This document shows positions 7,819 through 15,778 of a stretch of DNA of 64,000 nt, piece by piece. The notes under the pieces were generated by a model that ran no database searches, had not been told where the DNA came from, and was given only the letters and a program-made list of their open reading frames with translations. Origin of the DNA: Pseudomonas sp. RIT-562 (GTDB taxonomy: Bacteria; Pseudomonadota; Gammaproteobacteria; Pseudomonadales; Pseudomonadaceae); assembly GCF_026241895.1 (NCBI RefSeq), contig NZ_JAPJIV010000015.1:98323-162322 (forward strand), in the 5' to 3' direction. Position 1 is the first letter of the stretch, and the number at the start of each line of letters is the position of its first letter. The position numbers and the translations under genes were made by a program.

Positions 7819-9603
7819 TTAGCGGTCCACGTCGGCCATAACGAAATCGATACTACCCAGGTACGCGATCAAGTCCGCGACCATGCTGCCTTTGATCACC
7901 GAGGGGATCTGCTGCAGGTGCGGGAAGCTTGGGGTGCGAATCCGGGTGCGGTAGCTCATGGTGCCGCCATCGCTCGTCAGGTAATAACTGTTGATGCCCT
8001 TGGTCGCTTCGATCATCTGGAAGGATTCGTTGGCCGGCATGACCGGGCCCCACGAAACTTGCAGGAAGTGCGTGATCAGGGTCTCGATGTGCTGCAGCGT
8101 GCGTTCTTTCGGCGGCGGCGTGGTCAGCGGGTGATCCGCCTTGTACGGGCCTTCCGGCATGTTGCGCATGCACTGCTCGATGATCTTGATGCTCTGGCGC
8201 ATTTCTTCGACACGCACGATGCAACGATCGTAGGCATCGCCATTGGCAGCCAGCGGCACTTCGAACTCGAAGTTCTCGTAGCCGGAGTACGGGCGGGCCT
8301 TACGCAGATCGAAGTCGCAACCGGTCGAACGCAGGCCTGCACCGGTGACGCCCCATTCCAAGGCTTCCTTGGTGTTGTAGGCGGCAACGCCGATGGTCCG
8401 GCCTTTGAGGATGCTGTTGTCCAGTGCGGCTTTCTGGTATTCGTCCAGACGCTTTGGCATCCACTCGACGAAGTCTTTGACCAGTTTTTCCCAGCCACGC
8501 GGCAGGTCGTGGGCGACGCCACCGATGCGGTACCAGGCCGGGTGCAGACGGAAACCGGTAATGGATTCGATCACCGTGTACGCCTTCTGACGGTCGGTGA
8601 ACGTGAAGAACACCGGGGTCATGGCGCCGACGTCCTGGATATAAGTACCCAGGAACAGCAGGTGGCTGGTGATCCGGAAGAACTCGGCCATCATGATGCG
8701 GATGACGTCGACCTTCTCGGGCACCTTGATGCCGGCCAGCTTCTCGACCGAGAGCACGTACGGCAGGTTGTTCATCACGCCGCCGAGGTAATCGATACGG
8801 TCGGTGTACGGGATGAAACTGTGCCAGGACTGACGCTCGGCCATTTTCTCGGCACCACGGTGGTGGTAACCGACGTCCGGCACGCAGTCGACGATCTCTT
8901 CACCGTCCAGCTGCAGGATGATGCGGAACGCACCGTGCGCGGAAGGGTGGTTAGGGCCGAGGTTGAGGAACATGTAGTCCTCATTCGCCCCGGAACGCTT
9001 CATGCCCCAGTCTTCAGGCTTGAAGCGCGCGGCTTCTTCCTCAAGCTGTTGCTTGGCGAGGGTCAGGCTGAACGGGTCGAACTCGGTGGCACGAGCCGGG
9101 AAGTCCTTGCGCAGCGGGTGACCTTCCCAGGTCGGCGGCATCATGATGCGGGTCAGGTGCGGGTGACCTTTGAAGTCGATCCCGTACATGTCCCACACTT
9201 CACGCTCGTACCAGTTGGCGTTCGGCCAGATGCTGGTGACGGTCGGTACGCTGAGGTCGCTCTCGGACAAGGCGACCTTGATCATCACGTCACTATTACG
9301 TTCGATCGACATCAGGTGATAGAACACGGTGAAGTCGGCGCCGCTTGGCAGCCCTTGACGCTTGGTGCGCAGGCGCTCGTCCACGCCGTGCAGGTCATAG
9401 AGCATGACGTACGGCTTGGGCAGGTTGCGCAGGAAGCTCAGGACTTCAAAAAGTTTGGCACGGGCAACCCAAAGCACCGGCATGCCGGTGCGGGTCGGCT
9501 GGGCGGTGAACGCCTCGGGGCCAAAACGGTTGTTCAGTTCGACGACCACATCCTGGTCGTCTGCCTTGTAAGGCGGGATGTACAGAGCACTGCCTGTAGT
9601 CAT
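7819..9603 (-). CDS. nuoC: NADH-quinone oxidoreductase subunits C and D, fused
   Basis: Fused NuoC-NuoD polypeptide (nuoCD, 594 residues) as in gamma-proteobacteria. The NuoC part (about residues 1-190) includes WPNANWYEREVWDMYGIDF and the HPLRKDFP loop; the NuoD part (about 210-594) includes LGPNHPSAHGAFR and RSTGCDFDLRKA, which form the quinone site opposite NuoB. NuoD descends from the large subunit of [NiFe] hydrogenase. The gene lies 72 bp after nuoB and directly before nuoE. Confidence 0.97.
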   Translation of the reverse strand: MTTGSALYIPPYKADDQDVVVELNNRFGPEAFTAQPTRTGMPVLWVARAKLFEVLSFLRNLPKPYVMLYDLHGVDERLRTKRQGLPSGADFTVFYHLMSIERNSDVMIKVALSESDLSVPTVTSIWPNANWYEREVWDMYGIDFKGHPHLTRIMMPPTWEGHPLRKDFPARATEFDPFSLTLAKQQLEEEAARFKPEDWGMKRSGANEDYMFLNLGPNHPSAHGAFRIILQLDGEEIVDCVPDVGYHHRGAEKMAERQSWHSFIPYTDRIDYLGGVMNNLPYVLSVEKLAGIKVPEKVDVIRIMMAEFFRITSHLLFLGTYIQDVGAMTPVFFTFTDRQKAYTVIESITGFRLHPAWYRIGGVAHDLPRGWEKLVKDFVEWMPKRLDEYQKAALDNSILKGRTIGVAAYNTKEALEWGVTGAGLRSTGCDFDLRKARPYSGYENFEFEVPLAANGDAYDRCIVRVEEMRQSIKIIEQCMRNMPEGPYKADHPLTTPPPKERTLQHIETLITHFLQVSWGPVMPANESFQMIEATKGINSYYLTSDGGTMSYRTRIRTPSFPHLQQIPSVIKGSMVADLIAYLGSIDFVMADVDR

Positions 9604-9675
9604 GGTTATTTATCGCTTTCGGTCAACGTAAAGAATGAAGCCAGTTTCTCGTTCTATAAAAGAAGCAGATCTGGA

Positions 9676-10350
9676 TCAGACTTCGTCGGGGCTGCGCAGG
9701 TTGGTGACTGCGATTCGCTGTTCGCGGCGCTTTTCCTTCTCGGAAGGCATCTCGGCGCGATAGACGCCTTGATCACCAACGACCCAGGAAAGCGGACGAC
9801 GCTCCTGTCCAATCGACTCCTGCAACAGCATCAAGCCTTGCAGGAAAGCTTCAGGACGGGGCGGGCAGCCAGGCACGTAGACGTCCACGGGCAGGAACTT
9901 GTCCACCCCTTGAACGACTGAGTAGATGTCGTACATGCCACCGGAGTTGGCGCACGAACCCATGGAGATAACCCATTTAGGTTCGAGCATTTGCTCGTAG
10001 AGACGCTGGATGATCGGCGCCATCTTGATGAAGCAGGTGCCGGCGATAACCATGAAATCCGCCTGACGCGGCGATGCCCGGATAACCTCGGCGCCAAAGC
10101 GCGCGATGTCGTGGGGCGCCGTGAAGGCGGTGGTCATTTCCACGTAGCAGCACGAAAGGCCGAAGTTATACGGCCACAGGGAGTTCTTGCGCCCCCAGTT
10201 GATCGTGCCGTTAAGCACGTCTTCGAGCTTGCCCATGAAGATGTTTTTGTGGACTTGATCTTCTAACGGATCGGAAACGGTTTCCCGCTCGCCAATCGGA
10301 TACTGCTCGTTAGGAGCATCGGGGTCGATCCTGGTGAGATTGTATTGCAT
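9676..10350 (-). CDS. nuoB: NADH-quinone oxidoreductase subunit B (cluster N2)
   Basis: Holds the terminal [4Fe-4S] cluster N2, which reduces quinone. Ligands are the tandem C67-C68 (GLSCCYVEM), C133 (GSCANSGG) and C162 (GCPPRPE). A TTG at 10356 would add two residues, but GAGG is 8 nt from the ATG at 10350 and only 2 nt from the TTG, so I choose 10350 (224 residues, MQYNLTRIDPDAPNEQYP). It is 10 nt after nuoA. Confidence 0.96.
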   Translation of the reverse strand: MQYNLTRIDPDAPNEQYPIGERETVSDPLEDQVHKNIFMGKLEDVLNGTINWGRKNSLWPYNFGLSCCYVEMTTAFTAPHDIARFGAEVIRASPRQADFMVIAGTCFIKMAPIIQRLYEQMLEPKWVISMGSCANSGGMYDIYSVVQGVDKFLPVDVYVPGCPPRPEAFLQGLMLLQESIGQERRPLSWVVGDQGVYRAEMPSEKEKRREQRIAVTNLRSPDEV

Positions 10351-10360
10351 TGCCAAAGCC

Positions 10361-10774
10361 TCATTGTTTCAGCTTCGCCTGCCGCTTGCGCCGCGCTTCT
10401 GGAGCCCAGTCAAGGGCGCCCACTCGGAACAGGTAGACAAGACCTGCCAACAGAATTGCTATGAAAACGAGAGCTTCGACGAATCCGGTCCAGCCGCTTT
10501 CGCGGACGGACACAGACCAGGCAAAGAGAAAGAGGGCTTCGATATCGAAGATCACGAAGAGCATCGCGACCAGATAGAATTTGGCTGAGAGCCGCAAGCG
10601 GGCGCCACCTGTAGGTAGCATGCCGGACTCGAACGGTTCGTTTTTGCTGCGGCCCCAGGCTTTTGACCCGAGGAGGCTGGAAACGCCAAGCATGAAGGCG
10701 CAGAGGCCGACGACGCCCAGAAGGAAAATGGCAAAGCCCCAGTTGTGGGCCATGAGTCCTGTCGCTTCGGGCAT
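10361..10774 (-). CDS. nuoA: NADH-quinone oxidoreductase subunit A
   Basis: First gene of the nuo operon; a three-helix membrane subunit next to NuoH and NuoJ. The open frame extends 35 codons upstream, but the conserved sequence begins at MPEATGLMAHNWGFAIFLL, and AAGGA lies 8 nt before that ATG. This gives 137 residues, the usual length. Family motifs: SKNEPFESG, RLSAKFYLVAMLFVIFD and the C-terminal LDWAPEARRKRQAKLKQ. Confidence 0.96.
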   Translation of the reverse strand: MPEATGLMAHNWGFAIFLLGVVGLCAFMLGVSSLLGSKAWGRSKNEPFESGMLPTGGARLRLSAKFYLVAMLFVIFDIEALFLFAWSVSVRESGWTGFVEALVFIAILLAGLVYLFRVGALDWAPEARRKRQAKLKQ

Positions 10775-10862
10775 GCTGGAAATCCTTAACAGAGAGCAAA
10801 GGTCTCTGAGCTTGAATAAGAAACAACGCAGTGACGATATGTCGCAGCAATCAATCACGCTG

Positions 10863-10891
10863 ATTTTATGGCACAACACCCCGCAAGTAAA
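10863..10891 (-). promoter_or_regulatory. Putative sigma-70 promoter of the nuo operon
   Basis: On the minus strand TTTACT and TAAAAT are separated by 17 nt, about 90 nt upstream of the nuoA start. The -10 matches 5 of 6 consensus bases and the -35 matches 4 of 6. Predicted transcription begins near 10856, leaving a leader of about 80 nt. Identified by eye only. Confidence 0.45.
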
Positions 10892-11111
10892 ATTCCTATA
10901 GCGAAATTATTTATAAGAATAAGGACATAGCGCATGCCAAAAGCGCCGTAGGCCATGCATTGCGGGCATTAGCAGGCTTTTCATCAATATTGTTTTGTTA
11001 TGAATGTAACGAACAAAGGCATTCACTAAATGATAATCAATATTGTTTGCGCTGGTTTTCAAACTGTTTATCGGGTTTATGCTTGGGAAGTTGTCTTATA
11101 TGCGCGTAACT
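10892..11111. promoter_or_regulatory. AT-rich control region upstream of nuo with repeated ATCAATATTGTTT and a Fur-box-like stretch
   Basis: This gene-free stretch is markedly AT-rich compared with its surroundings. The 13-mer ATCAATATTGTTT, which contains the palindrome CAATATTG, occurs at 10983-10995 and again at 11036-11048. The second copy overlaps 11026-11044, which matches the 19-bp Fur consensus at 14 positions by my alignment. Whether any of this controls nuo or is spacer is unknown. Confidence 0.3.
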
Positions 11112-11199
11112 GTAGGAGCTGACGAGTGAAACGAGGCTGCGATCTCTTGGCTTTTTTTGCGGCAAGATCAAAAGATCGCAGCCTTCGGCAGCTCCTGCG
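11112..11199. repeat. Long palindromic intergenic repeat (GTAGGAGCTG...CGAGGCTGCGATC family)
   Basis: The left part GTAGGAGCTGACGAGTGAAA continues as CGAGGCTGCGATC; the right part is its approximate inverse, AGATCAAAAGATCGCAGCC then GGCAGCTCCTGC. The same scaffold recurs at 53283-53375 and as a fragment at 53904-53948, so it is a dispersed family and not a gene-specific structure. It lies between the aceA terminator and the nuo control region. Confidence 0.75.
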
Positions 11200-11229
11200 A
11201 GGTTTTGTGGTGTCAGGTAAATCCCGGGC

Positions 11230-11257
11230 AAAAAAACGCCCCGAACCAGTCGGGGCG
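11230..11257 (-). terminator. Rho-independent terminator of aceA
   Basis: On the minus strand CGCCCCGA-CTGG-TTCGGGGCG is followed by seven T residues. It lies 69 nt past the aceA stop codon. Confidence 0.88.
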
Positions 11258-11325
11258 TCAGATGTGAGGCGTAGCGGTTAGGTTTGTCGACGGTCCGCTA
11301 CGGCCGCTTGTGCAGATGAATCAGA

Positions 11326-12651
11326 TCAGTGGAACTGTTCTTCTTCAGTCGAACCGGTCAGCGCGGTAACCGAAGACGAGCCACCCTGGATCACGGTAGT
11401 CATGTCGTCGAAGTAGCCGGTGCCCACTTCCTGCTGGTGAGCCACGAAGGTGTAACCCTTGGCGGCGTCAGCGAACTCTTGCTCTTGCAGTTTCACGTAG
11501 GCGGTCATGTCGTTGCGGGCGTAGTCGTGCGCCAGGTTGAACATGCTGTGCCACATGTTGTGAATGCCGGCCAGGGTGATGAACTGGTGCTTGTAGCCCA
11601 TGGCGGACAGTTCGCGCTGGAACTTGGCGATGGTCGCGTCGTCCAGGTTTTTCTTCCAGTTGAAGGAAGGCGAGCAGTTGTACGACAGCAGTTGGTCCGG
11701 GTATTCCTTCTTGATCGCTTCAGCGAAGCGACGAGCCTCGTCCAGATCCGGCTTGGCGGTTTCGCACCAGATCAGGTCGGCGTACGGCGCGTAGGCCAGG
11801 CCGCGAGCGATAGCCTGGTCGAGGCCGGCGCGTACTTTGTAGAAGCCTTCCTGGGTACGTTCGCCAGTTACGAACGGCTGGTCGTACGGGTCGCAGTCGG
11901 AAGTCAGCAGGTCAGCAGCGTTGGCGTCGGTACGGGCCAGGATGATGGTCGGAGTACCAGCAACGTCAGCAGCCAGGCGAGCAGCGGTCAGCTTCTGTAC
12001 GGCTTCCTGGGTAGGAACCAGTACCTTGCCGCCCATGTGGCCGCATTTTTTCACGGAGGCCAACTGGTCTTCGAAGTGAACGCCGGCGGCGCCTGCTTCG
12101 ATCATGCTCTTCATCAGTTCGTAGGCGTTCAGTACGCCACCGAAACCGGCTTCGGCGTCAGCCACGATTGGCGCGAAGTAGTCGATGTAGCCTTCGTCGC
12201 CCGGGCCTTTGCCGGCTTTCCACTGAATCTGGTCAGCGCGACGGAACGAGTTGTTGATGCGCTTGACCACGGTTGGAACCGAGTCCACCGGGTACAGCGA
12301 CTGGTCCGGGTACATCGATTCGGCGGAGTTGTTGTCCGCAGCAACCTGCCAGCCAGACAGGTAGATCGCCTGGATACCGGCTTTGACTTGTTGTACAGCC
12401 TGGCCGCCGGTCAGGGCGCCCATGCAGTTGACGAAATCTTTCTCTGGGCGGAAGGACGGCTTGGCACCCTGGGTGACCAGGTTCCACAGCTTCTCGGCGC
12501 CGAGTTTTGCAAAGGTGTGCTCAGGTTGAACCGAGCCACGCAGGCGGACGACGTCAGCAGCGGAGTAGGCGCGTGTCACACCTTTCCAGCGCGGGTTTTC
12601 AGCCCAGTCTTTTTCGAGGGCTGCAATTTGCTGTTCGCGTGTCAGTGCCAT
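11326..12651 (-). CDS. aceA: Isocitrate lyase
   Basis: Cleaves isocitrate to glyoxylate and succinate, the first step of the glyoxylate shunt, needed for growth on acetate and fatty acids. The signature KKCGHMGGK with catalytic C203 is intact, and GFGGVLNAYELMKSMIEAGA and the phosphohistidine-type HFEDQ stretch fit the family. 441 residues is the usual length. It stands alone (no aceB or aceK beside it), as known for Pseudomonas. The gene has its own strong-looking promoter and a ~370-nt leader upstream and a terminator downstream. Confidence 0.97.
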   Translation of the reverse strand: MALTREQQIAALEKDWAENPRWKGVTRAYSAADVVRLRGSVQPEHTFAKLGAEKLWNLVTQGAKPSFRPEKDFVNCMGALTGGQAVQQVKAGIQAIYLSGWQVAADNNSAESMYPDQSLYPVDSVPTVVKRINNSFRRADQIQWKAGKGPGDEGYIDYFAPIVADAEAGFGGVLNAYELMKSMIEAGAAGVHFEDQLASVKKCGHMGGKVLVPTQEAVQKLTAARLAADVAGTPTIILARTDANAADLLTSDCDPYDQPFVTGERTQEGFYKVRAGLDQAIARGLAYAPYADLIWCETAKPDLDEARRFAEAIKKEYPDQLLSYNCSPSFNWKKNLDDATIAKFQRELSAMGYKHQFITLAGIHNMWHSMFNLAHDYARNDMTAYVKLQEQEFADAAKGYTFVAHQQEVGTGYFDDMTTVIQGGSSSVTALTGSTEEEQFH

Positions 12652-13019
12652 GGAGATAAACCTCGTCGCGTCTTTTACGGAAAGTTGTTCTGCGGTGGAA
12701 AATTCATGCGCTCGCAGACCAGAAGCTTAGGCGGTCAAGTCGAATTCGGCGGGGTTGGCGACGGGATGAACGATAGGCTCGAGGGGAAGTGAGCAGGTAA
12801 GGGCGAACTGGCGAACGCATTCGGGCATCGTGGGCCTTAGTGCAGACTTCAGTGTGGAGCCGGGTTACCTAATTACGCTTCCGTCCCTCGGGACAACTTC
12901 GTTCCAGTCGGCAACCTCGTCAAACACACCTTGTGGGCGGTACAGACACGAAACGGTTCGCGGGGTAGGTGCGAACATCGCTTCGAAGGCCCTTGCCAGG
13001 GCCCCTGATTAGCGGGAGC
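12652..13019 (-). promoter_or_regulatory. Long 5' leader of aceA
   Basis: If transcription starts at the promoter at 13026-13054, the aceA mRNA carries about 370 untranslated nucleotides. Just after the predicted start lies a stem formed by GGGGCCCTGG and the following AAGGGCCTT. No convincing coding region or known riboswitch was recognised in the stretch. A second promoter nearer the gene is not excluded. Confidence 0.4.
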
Positions 13020-13025
13020 GAGGCC

Positions 13026-13054
13026 ATCATGCCTTTGCTTTTTTCCCTCGTCAA
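13026..13054 (-). promoter_or_regulatory. Putative sigma-70 promoter of aceA
   Basis: On the minus strand TTGACG and CATGAT are separated by exactly 17 nt. The -35 matches 5 of 6 and the -10 matches 4 of 6 consensus bases. A perfect inverted repeat begins 6 nt upstream of the -35 box, a typical place for a regulator. Confidence 0.55.
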
Positions 13055-13060
13055 ACGTTT

Positions 13061-13086
13061 TGTAGTGCTTTTTTTCGAGCACTACA
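13061..13086. promoter_or_regulatory. Perfect 9-bp inverted repeat upstream of the aceA promoter
   Basis: TGTAGTGCT-N8-AGCACTACA, with an A/T-rich spacer, lies directly upstream of the aceA -35 box. A perfect dyad of this size at this place suggests an operator. Pseudomonas aceA is known to be controlled by the RpiR-family regulator RccR in response to KDPG; whether this dyad is its site is inference. It could alternatively form a short mRNA stem at the end of the upstream gene. Confidence 0.55.
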
Positions 13087-13126
13087 TCTTTGGTCTAATA
13101 CGACTAATCAGTCAGTTTTCGGTGGT

Positions 13127-13888
13127 TTAGTCCAAAGTATCGACTTTCACCCGCAGGGTCATATCATCGCGGCCCTGAGTCGAGTAGCTGCGGGTCAGGC
13201 CCTGTTTGTCGGCCTGGGTCTGGCGGTTGACGCCGGCCAGGGTGATCCACTCGCCAAGGCGGCCGGTGACCGTTGTGTCGGTGCTTTGCACGTTCACTAC
13301 ATCAGGACGTTCCTGGCTCATGCGGTCACGGTTGGTACTGATGTCCAGGTGAACGATGTCGCCGGTGACGCTTGCGGTCACGTAGAAACCCTGGGTGACG
13401 TTGCGGTACTCGGTCTGGCTGCGCAGGTCGCCGTAGGAATCGCTTTGGCTGCTGGTCAGCGGCACGCTCTGGCCGACCTGGATCAATGCGGGCGCACCTT
13501 CGCTGGCCTGAATCTGCTGGATACCACCATCACGGCTGTCGGTGCTGCGGTTGATGATGCGGGTCTGGTTGGGCTTGGCACCGTTGACCGAGTAGCCCTG
13601 GTCAGCCTGGAAGTTGTTTTCGCTGGTGTCGACGGTAATCAGCAGGCGCTTTGGTGCAGTGTCCAGCTGGTTGATTAACGCTTTAAGTTCGTCGATCTTG
13701 CGCTGATCTGCGTTGACGATCAGCTGGTTGCCGTAGGCGCTGACCTGACCGTCCTTGCCGATGAAATCCTGCGCCATGGGCAGCATGTCGGCGCTGGTGT
13801 GGTAGTTCAGCGGCACGATCTCGGTGGCCGCGCTGAGCGAAAAACTGCAGGTCAGCAGCAGCGTGGTGAGCAGGGTGCGTAGGGACAT
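13127..13888 (-). CDS. Exported secretin-N-domain-like protein
   Basis: About 253 residues with a clear Sec signal peptide (MSLRTLLTTLLLTCSFSLSA). The following TEIVPLNYHTSADMLPMAQDFIG and VNADQRKIDELKALINQLDT resemble the short N-terminal secretin domains of type II/IV systems, and the second half resembles a piece of secretin beta domain. It is far too short for a pore-forming secretin. I choose the ATG at 13888 because GGAGA precedes it by 8 nt and the signal peptide begins there, although the frame is open further upstream. No secretion genes are adjacent, so its role is unknown. Confidence 0.75.
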   Translation of the reverse strand: MSLRTLLTTLLLTCSFSLSAATEIVPLNYHTSADMLPMAQDFIGKDGQVSAYGNQLIVNADQRKIDELKALINQLDTAPKRLLITVDTSENNFQADQGYSVNGAKPNQTRIINRSTDSRDGGIQQIQASEGAPALIQVGQSVPLTSSQSDSYGDLRSQTEYRNVTQGFYVTASVTGDIVHLDISTNRDRMSQERPDVVNVQSTDTTVTGRLGEWITLAGVNRQTQADKQGLTRSYSTQGRDDMTLRVKVDTLD

Positions 13889-13968
13889 GTCCGTTATCTC
13901 CGGCATTTTGATGTGTTGATATTGCCAGTTTGTCGGCCTGGAGGGGGGCAAGTTGAATTGCAGACAGC

Positions 13969-14004
13969 AAAACGCCCCGGCATCGGTGGATGGCGGGGCG
14001 TTTT
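13969..14004 (-). terminator. Rho-independent terminator after the roxA-GNAT genes
   Basis: AAAACGCCCCG and CGGGGCGTTTT form a symmetric stem around a 14-nt loop, so it can act in both directions. On the minus strand it follows the GNAT gene ending at 14105. Confidence 0.75.
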
Positions 14005-14025
14005 GTGGTGTCTTTGATGGCCTCT

Positions 14026-14090
14026 TCGCGAGCAAGCCCGCTCCTACATGGTCCGGCGCTATCCCTGTAGGAGTGAGCCTGCTCGCGATG
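14026..14090. repeat. REP doublet of mixed subfamilies
   Basis: Two inverted REP units face each other: TCGCGAGCAAGCCCGCTCC on the left and GTAGGAGTGAGCCTGCTCGC on the right. The two units belong to different subfamilies, unlike most other doublets in this window. Confidence 0.85.
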
Positions 14091-14104
14091 GGGTTACCTC
14101 GGTC

Positions 14105-14530
14105 TCAAGCCGAATGCCGAACCATGTCCACATGCGGAATCCCGGCTTCCAGGAATTCCTCACTGACCAGACGAAAGCCCAGGCGCTCGTAGAACGCCGT
14201 GGCCTGCACCTGCGCGCTGAGCATTTGCTGCTTCAGTCCGCGCTCTTCGGCTTCGCCGATCACCGCTTGCATCAGTGCGTCACCGACTTTCAAACCGCGC
14301 CAGTCCTTGAGCACCGACACCCGCCCGACGTGGCCGTCAGGCAGCAGGCGTGCAGTGCCAATCGGGAAGTCACCCTCGAAGGCCAGGAAATGCACCGCTG
14401 TCGCGTCATCAGCATCCCATTCCAGCTCGGGCGGAACGGATTGCTCGGCGATGAACACCGTCTCACGAATGCGCCGGATCTCGGCGTTGTCCTTTAGCCA
14501 GTCTGCGACACGTACGTGAATTTTATTCAT
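14105..14530 (-). CDS. GNAT family N-acetyltransferase
   Basis: 141 residues with a GNAT core: FLAFEGDFPIGTARLLPDG on the central strand, VGRVSVLKDWRGLKVGDALM as the acetyl-CoA loop, and QVQATAFYERLGFRLV near the C-terminus. This resembles the ElaA/YjcF group; the acceptor cannot be told. The ATG at 14530 lies inside the last codons of roxA (8-bp overlap), with GGGG upstream; a TTG at 14536 is possible but less likely. The overlap implies co-expression with roxA. Confidence 0.88.
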   Translation of the reverse strand: MNKIHVRVADWLKDNAEIRRIRETVFIAEQSVPPELEWDADDATAVHFLAFEGDFPIGTARLLPDGHVGRVSVLKDWRGLKVGDALMQAVIGEAEERGLKQQMLSAQVQATAFYERLGFRLVSEEFLEAGIPHVDMVRHSA

Positions 14531-15692
14531 CGGCAAACCCCAGGCTTCCTTGCTTGATCAGTTCGCACAGCAGGCCACGACCATCCTCGTCGCTCAGCCA
14601 CTGACCCAGGTTATCGATATGCAGCGCATCGGCGGAGCAGATCAATTTCAGCAGTTCGCGCAGCTTGCCTGGCAGATAACGGCTCTGGCCACTGGCGAAC
14701 AGCAACAGGTCGTCATCGACTTCAGACCAGGCCAGGCGTGCGCTCGGATTACGAATCACCACAGCGCCCTGTTCAAGGCTGGCGAGCAGGTCGTCTTCTT
14801 CAATCTCTTCTGGGCCGACCACCAGCTCCGGGTAGCGCGGCTCGGTCATGAACTGGCCAAACCAGGTCAGCAACAGGCGCTCGTCGCTCATGTGTTCGGC
14901 CAGCAGACCCTTGAGGCGGCCGAGTGCGTCATGCTGGATCTGGTGTGGATCGCTCACCGGCTGGGCATCGGCGTCGGTGTAGCGTTCTTCGTCCGACAGG
15001 AACTGGCTGAGGAAGTCGGTGAAGTGGGTCAGCACTTCGGCGGCACTTGGCGCACGGAAGCCGACCGAGTAGGTCAGGCAATCATCCACGGCTACGCCGC
15101 AATGGGCAAGGCGCGGTGGCAGGTAGAGCATGTCGCCCGGTTCCAGGACCCACTCATCGGTGGCTTCAAATTCGGCCAGGATGCGCAGGTCGGCGTGTTG
15201 CAGCAGCGGGCTCTCGGAATCGCACATCTGGCCGATTTTCCAGTTGCGCTTGCCGTGGCCTTGCAGCAGGAACACGTCGTAGTTGTCGAAGTGCGGGCCG
15301 ACGCTGCCACCCGGGGCGGCAAAGCTGATCATTACGTCATCGACGCGCCAGCTCGGCAGAAAGCGGAAGTTTTCCAGCAGTTCAGCGACTTCCGGGACGA
15401 ACTGGTCAACGGCTTGAACCAGCAGGGTCCAGTCCTGCTCCGGCAGTTTGCTGAATTCGTCTTCGGCGAACGGGCCGCGGCGCAATTCCCATGGGCGCTC
15501 GCCATTTTCGATCACCAGGCGCGACTCTACTTCTTCTTCCAGCGCCAGGCCGGCCAGTTCATCGGCGTCGATCGGGCTTTCGAAATCAGGAATCGCCTGG
15601 CGGATCAGCAGGGGTTTTTTCTGCCAGTAGTCGCGCATGAATTCGCGCGCCGTGATGCCGCCCAGAAGTTGAAGAGGAATGTCAGGATTCAT
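14523..15692 (-). CDS. roxA: Ribosomal protein uL16 arginine 3-hydroxylase (JmjC-type cupin)
   Basis: Fe(II)/2-oxoglutarate oxygenase of the YcfD/RoxA family, which in E. coli hydroxylates an arginine of ribosomal protein L16. The iron ligands are visible as H134-x-D136 (GPHFDNYDVFLLQGHG) and H197 (LPPRLAHCGV). The conserved N-terminal REFMRDYWQKKPLLIRQA and C-terminal winged-helix region are present; 389 residues. The frame opens 8 codons upstream, but family proteins start near MNPDIPLQLLGG. The 2-oxoglutarate link to the isocitrate genes nearby is probably coincidental. Confidence 0.9.
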   Translation of the reverse strand: MNPDIPLQLLGGITAREFMRDYWQKKPLLIRQAIPDFESPIDADELAGLALEEEVESRLVIENGERPWELRRGPFAEDEFSKLPEQDWTLLVQAVDQFVPEVAELLENFRFLPSWRVDDVMISFAAPGGSVGPHFDNYDVFLLQGHGKRNWKIGQMCDSESPLLQHADLRILAEFEATDEWVLEPGDMLYLPPRLAHCGVAVDDCLTYSVGFRAPSAAEVLTHFTDFLSQFLSDEERYTDADAQPVSDPHQIQHDALGRLKGLLAEHMSDERLLLTWFGQFMTEPRYPELVVGPEEIEEDDLLASLEQGAVVIRNPSARLAWSEVDDDLLLFASGQSRYLPGKLRELLKLICSADALHIDNLGQWLSDEDGRGLLCELIKQGSLGFADE

Positions 15693-15730
15693 GTGTAACC
15701 TATTGAAAAAAAGCACTTTTCAGACGGGAA

Positions 15731-15757
15731 TAAAAACGCCCGGCGCTGCCGGGCGTC
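15731..15757 (-). terminator. Rho-independent terminator of purB
   Basis: On the minus strand GACGCCCGGC-AGC-GCCGGGCG is followed by TTTTTA, 22 nt after the purB stop codon. Confidence 0.88.
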
Positions 15758-15778
15758 TCAAACGGGTACAGCGGTCGA

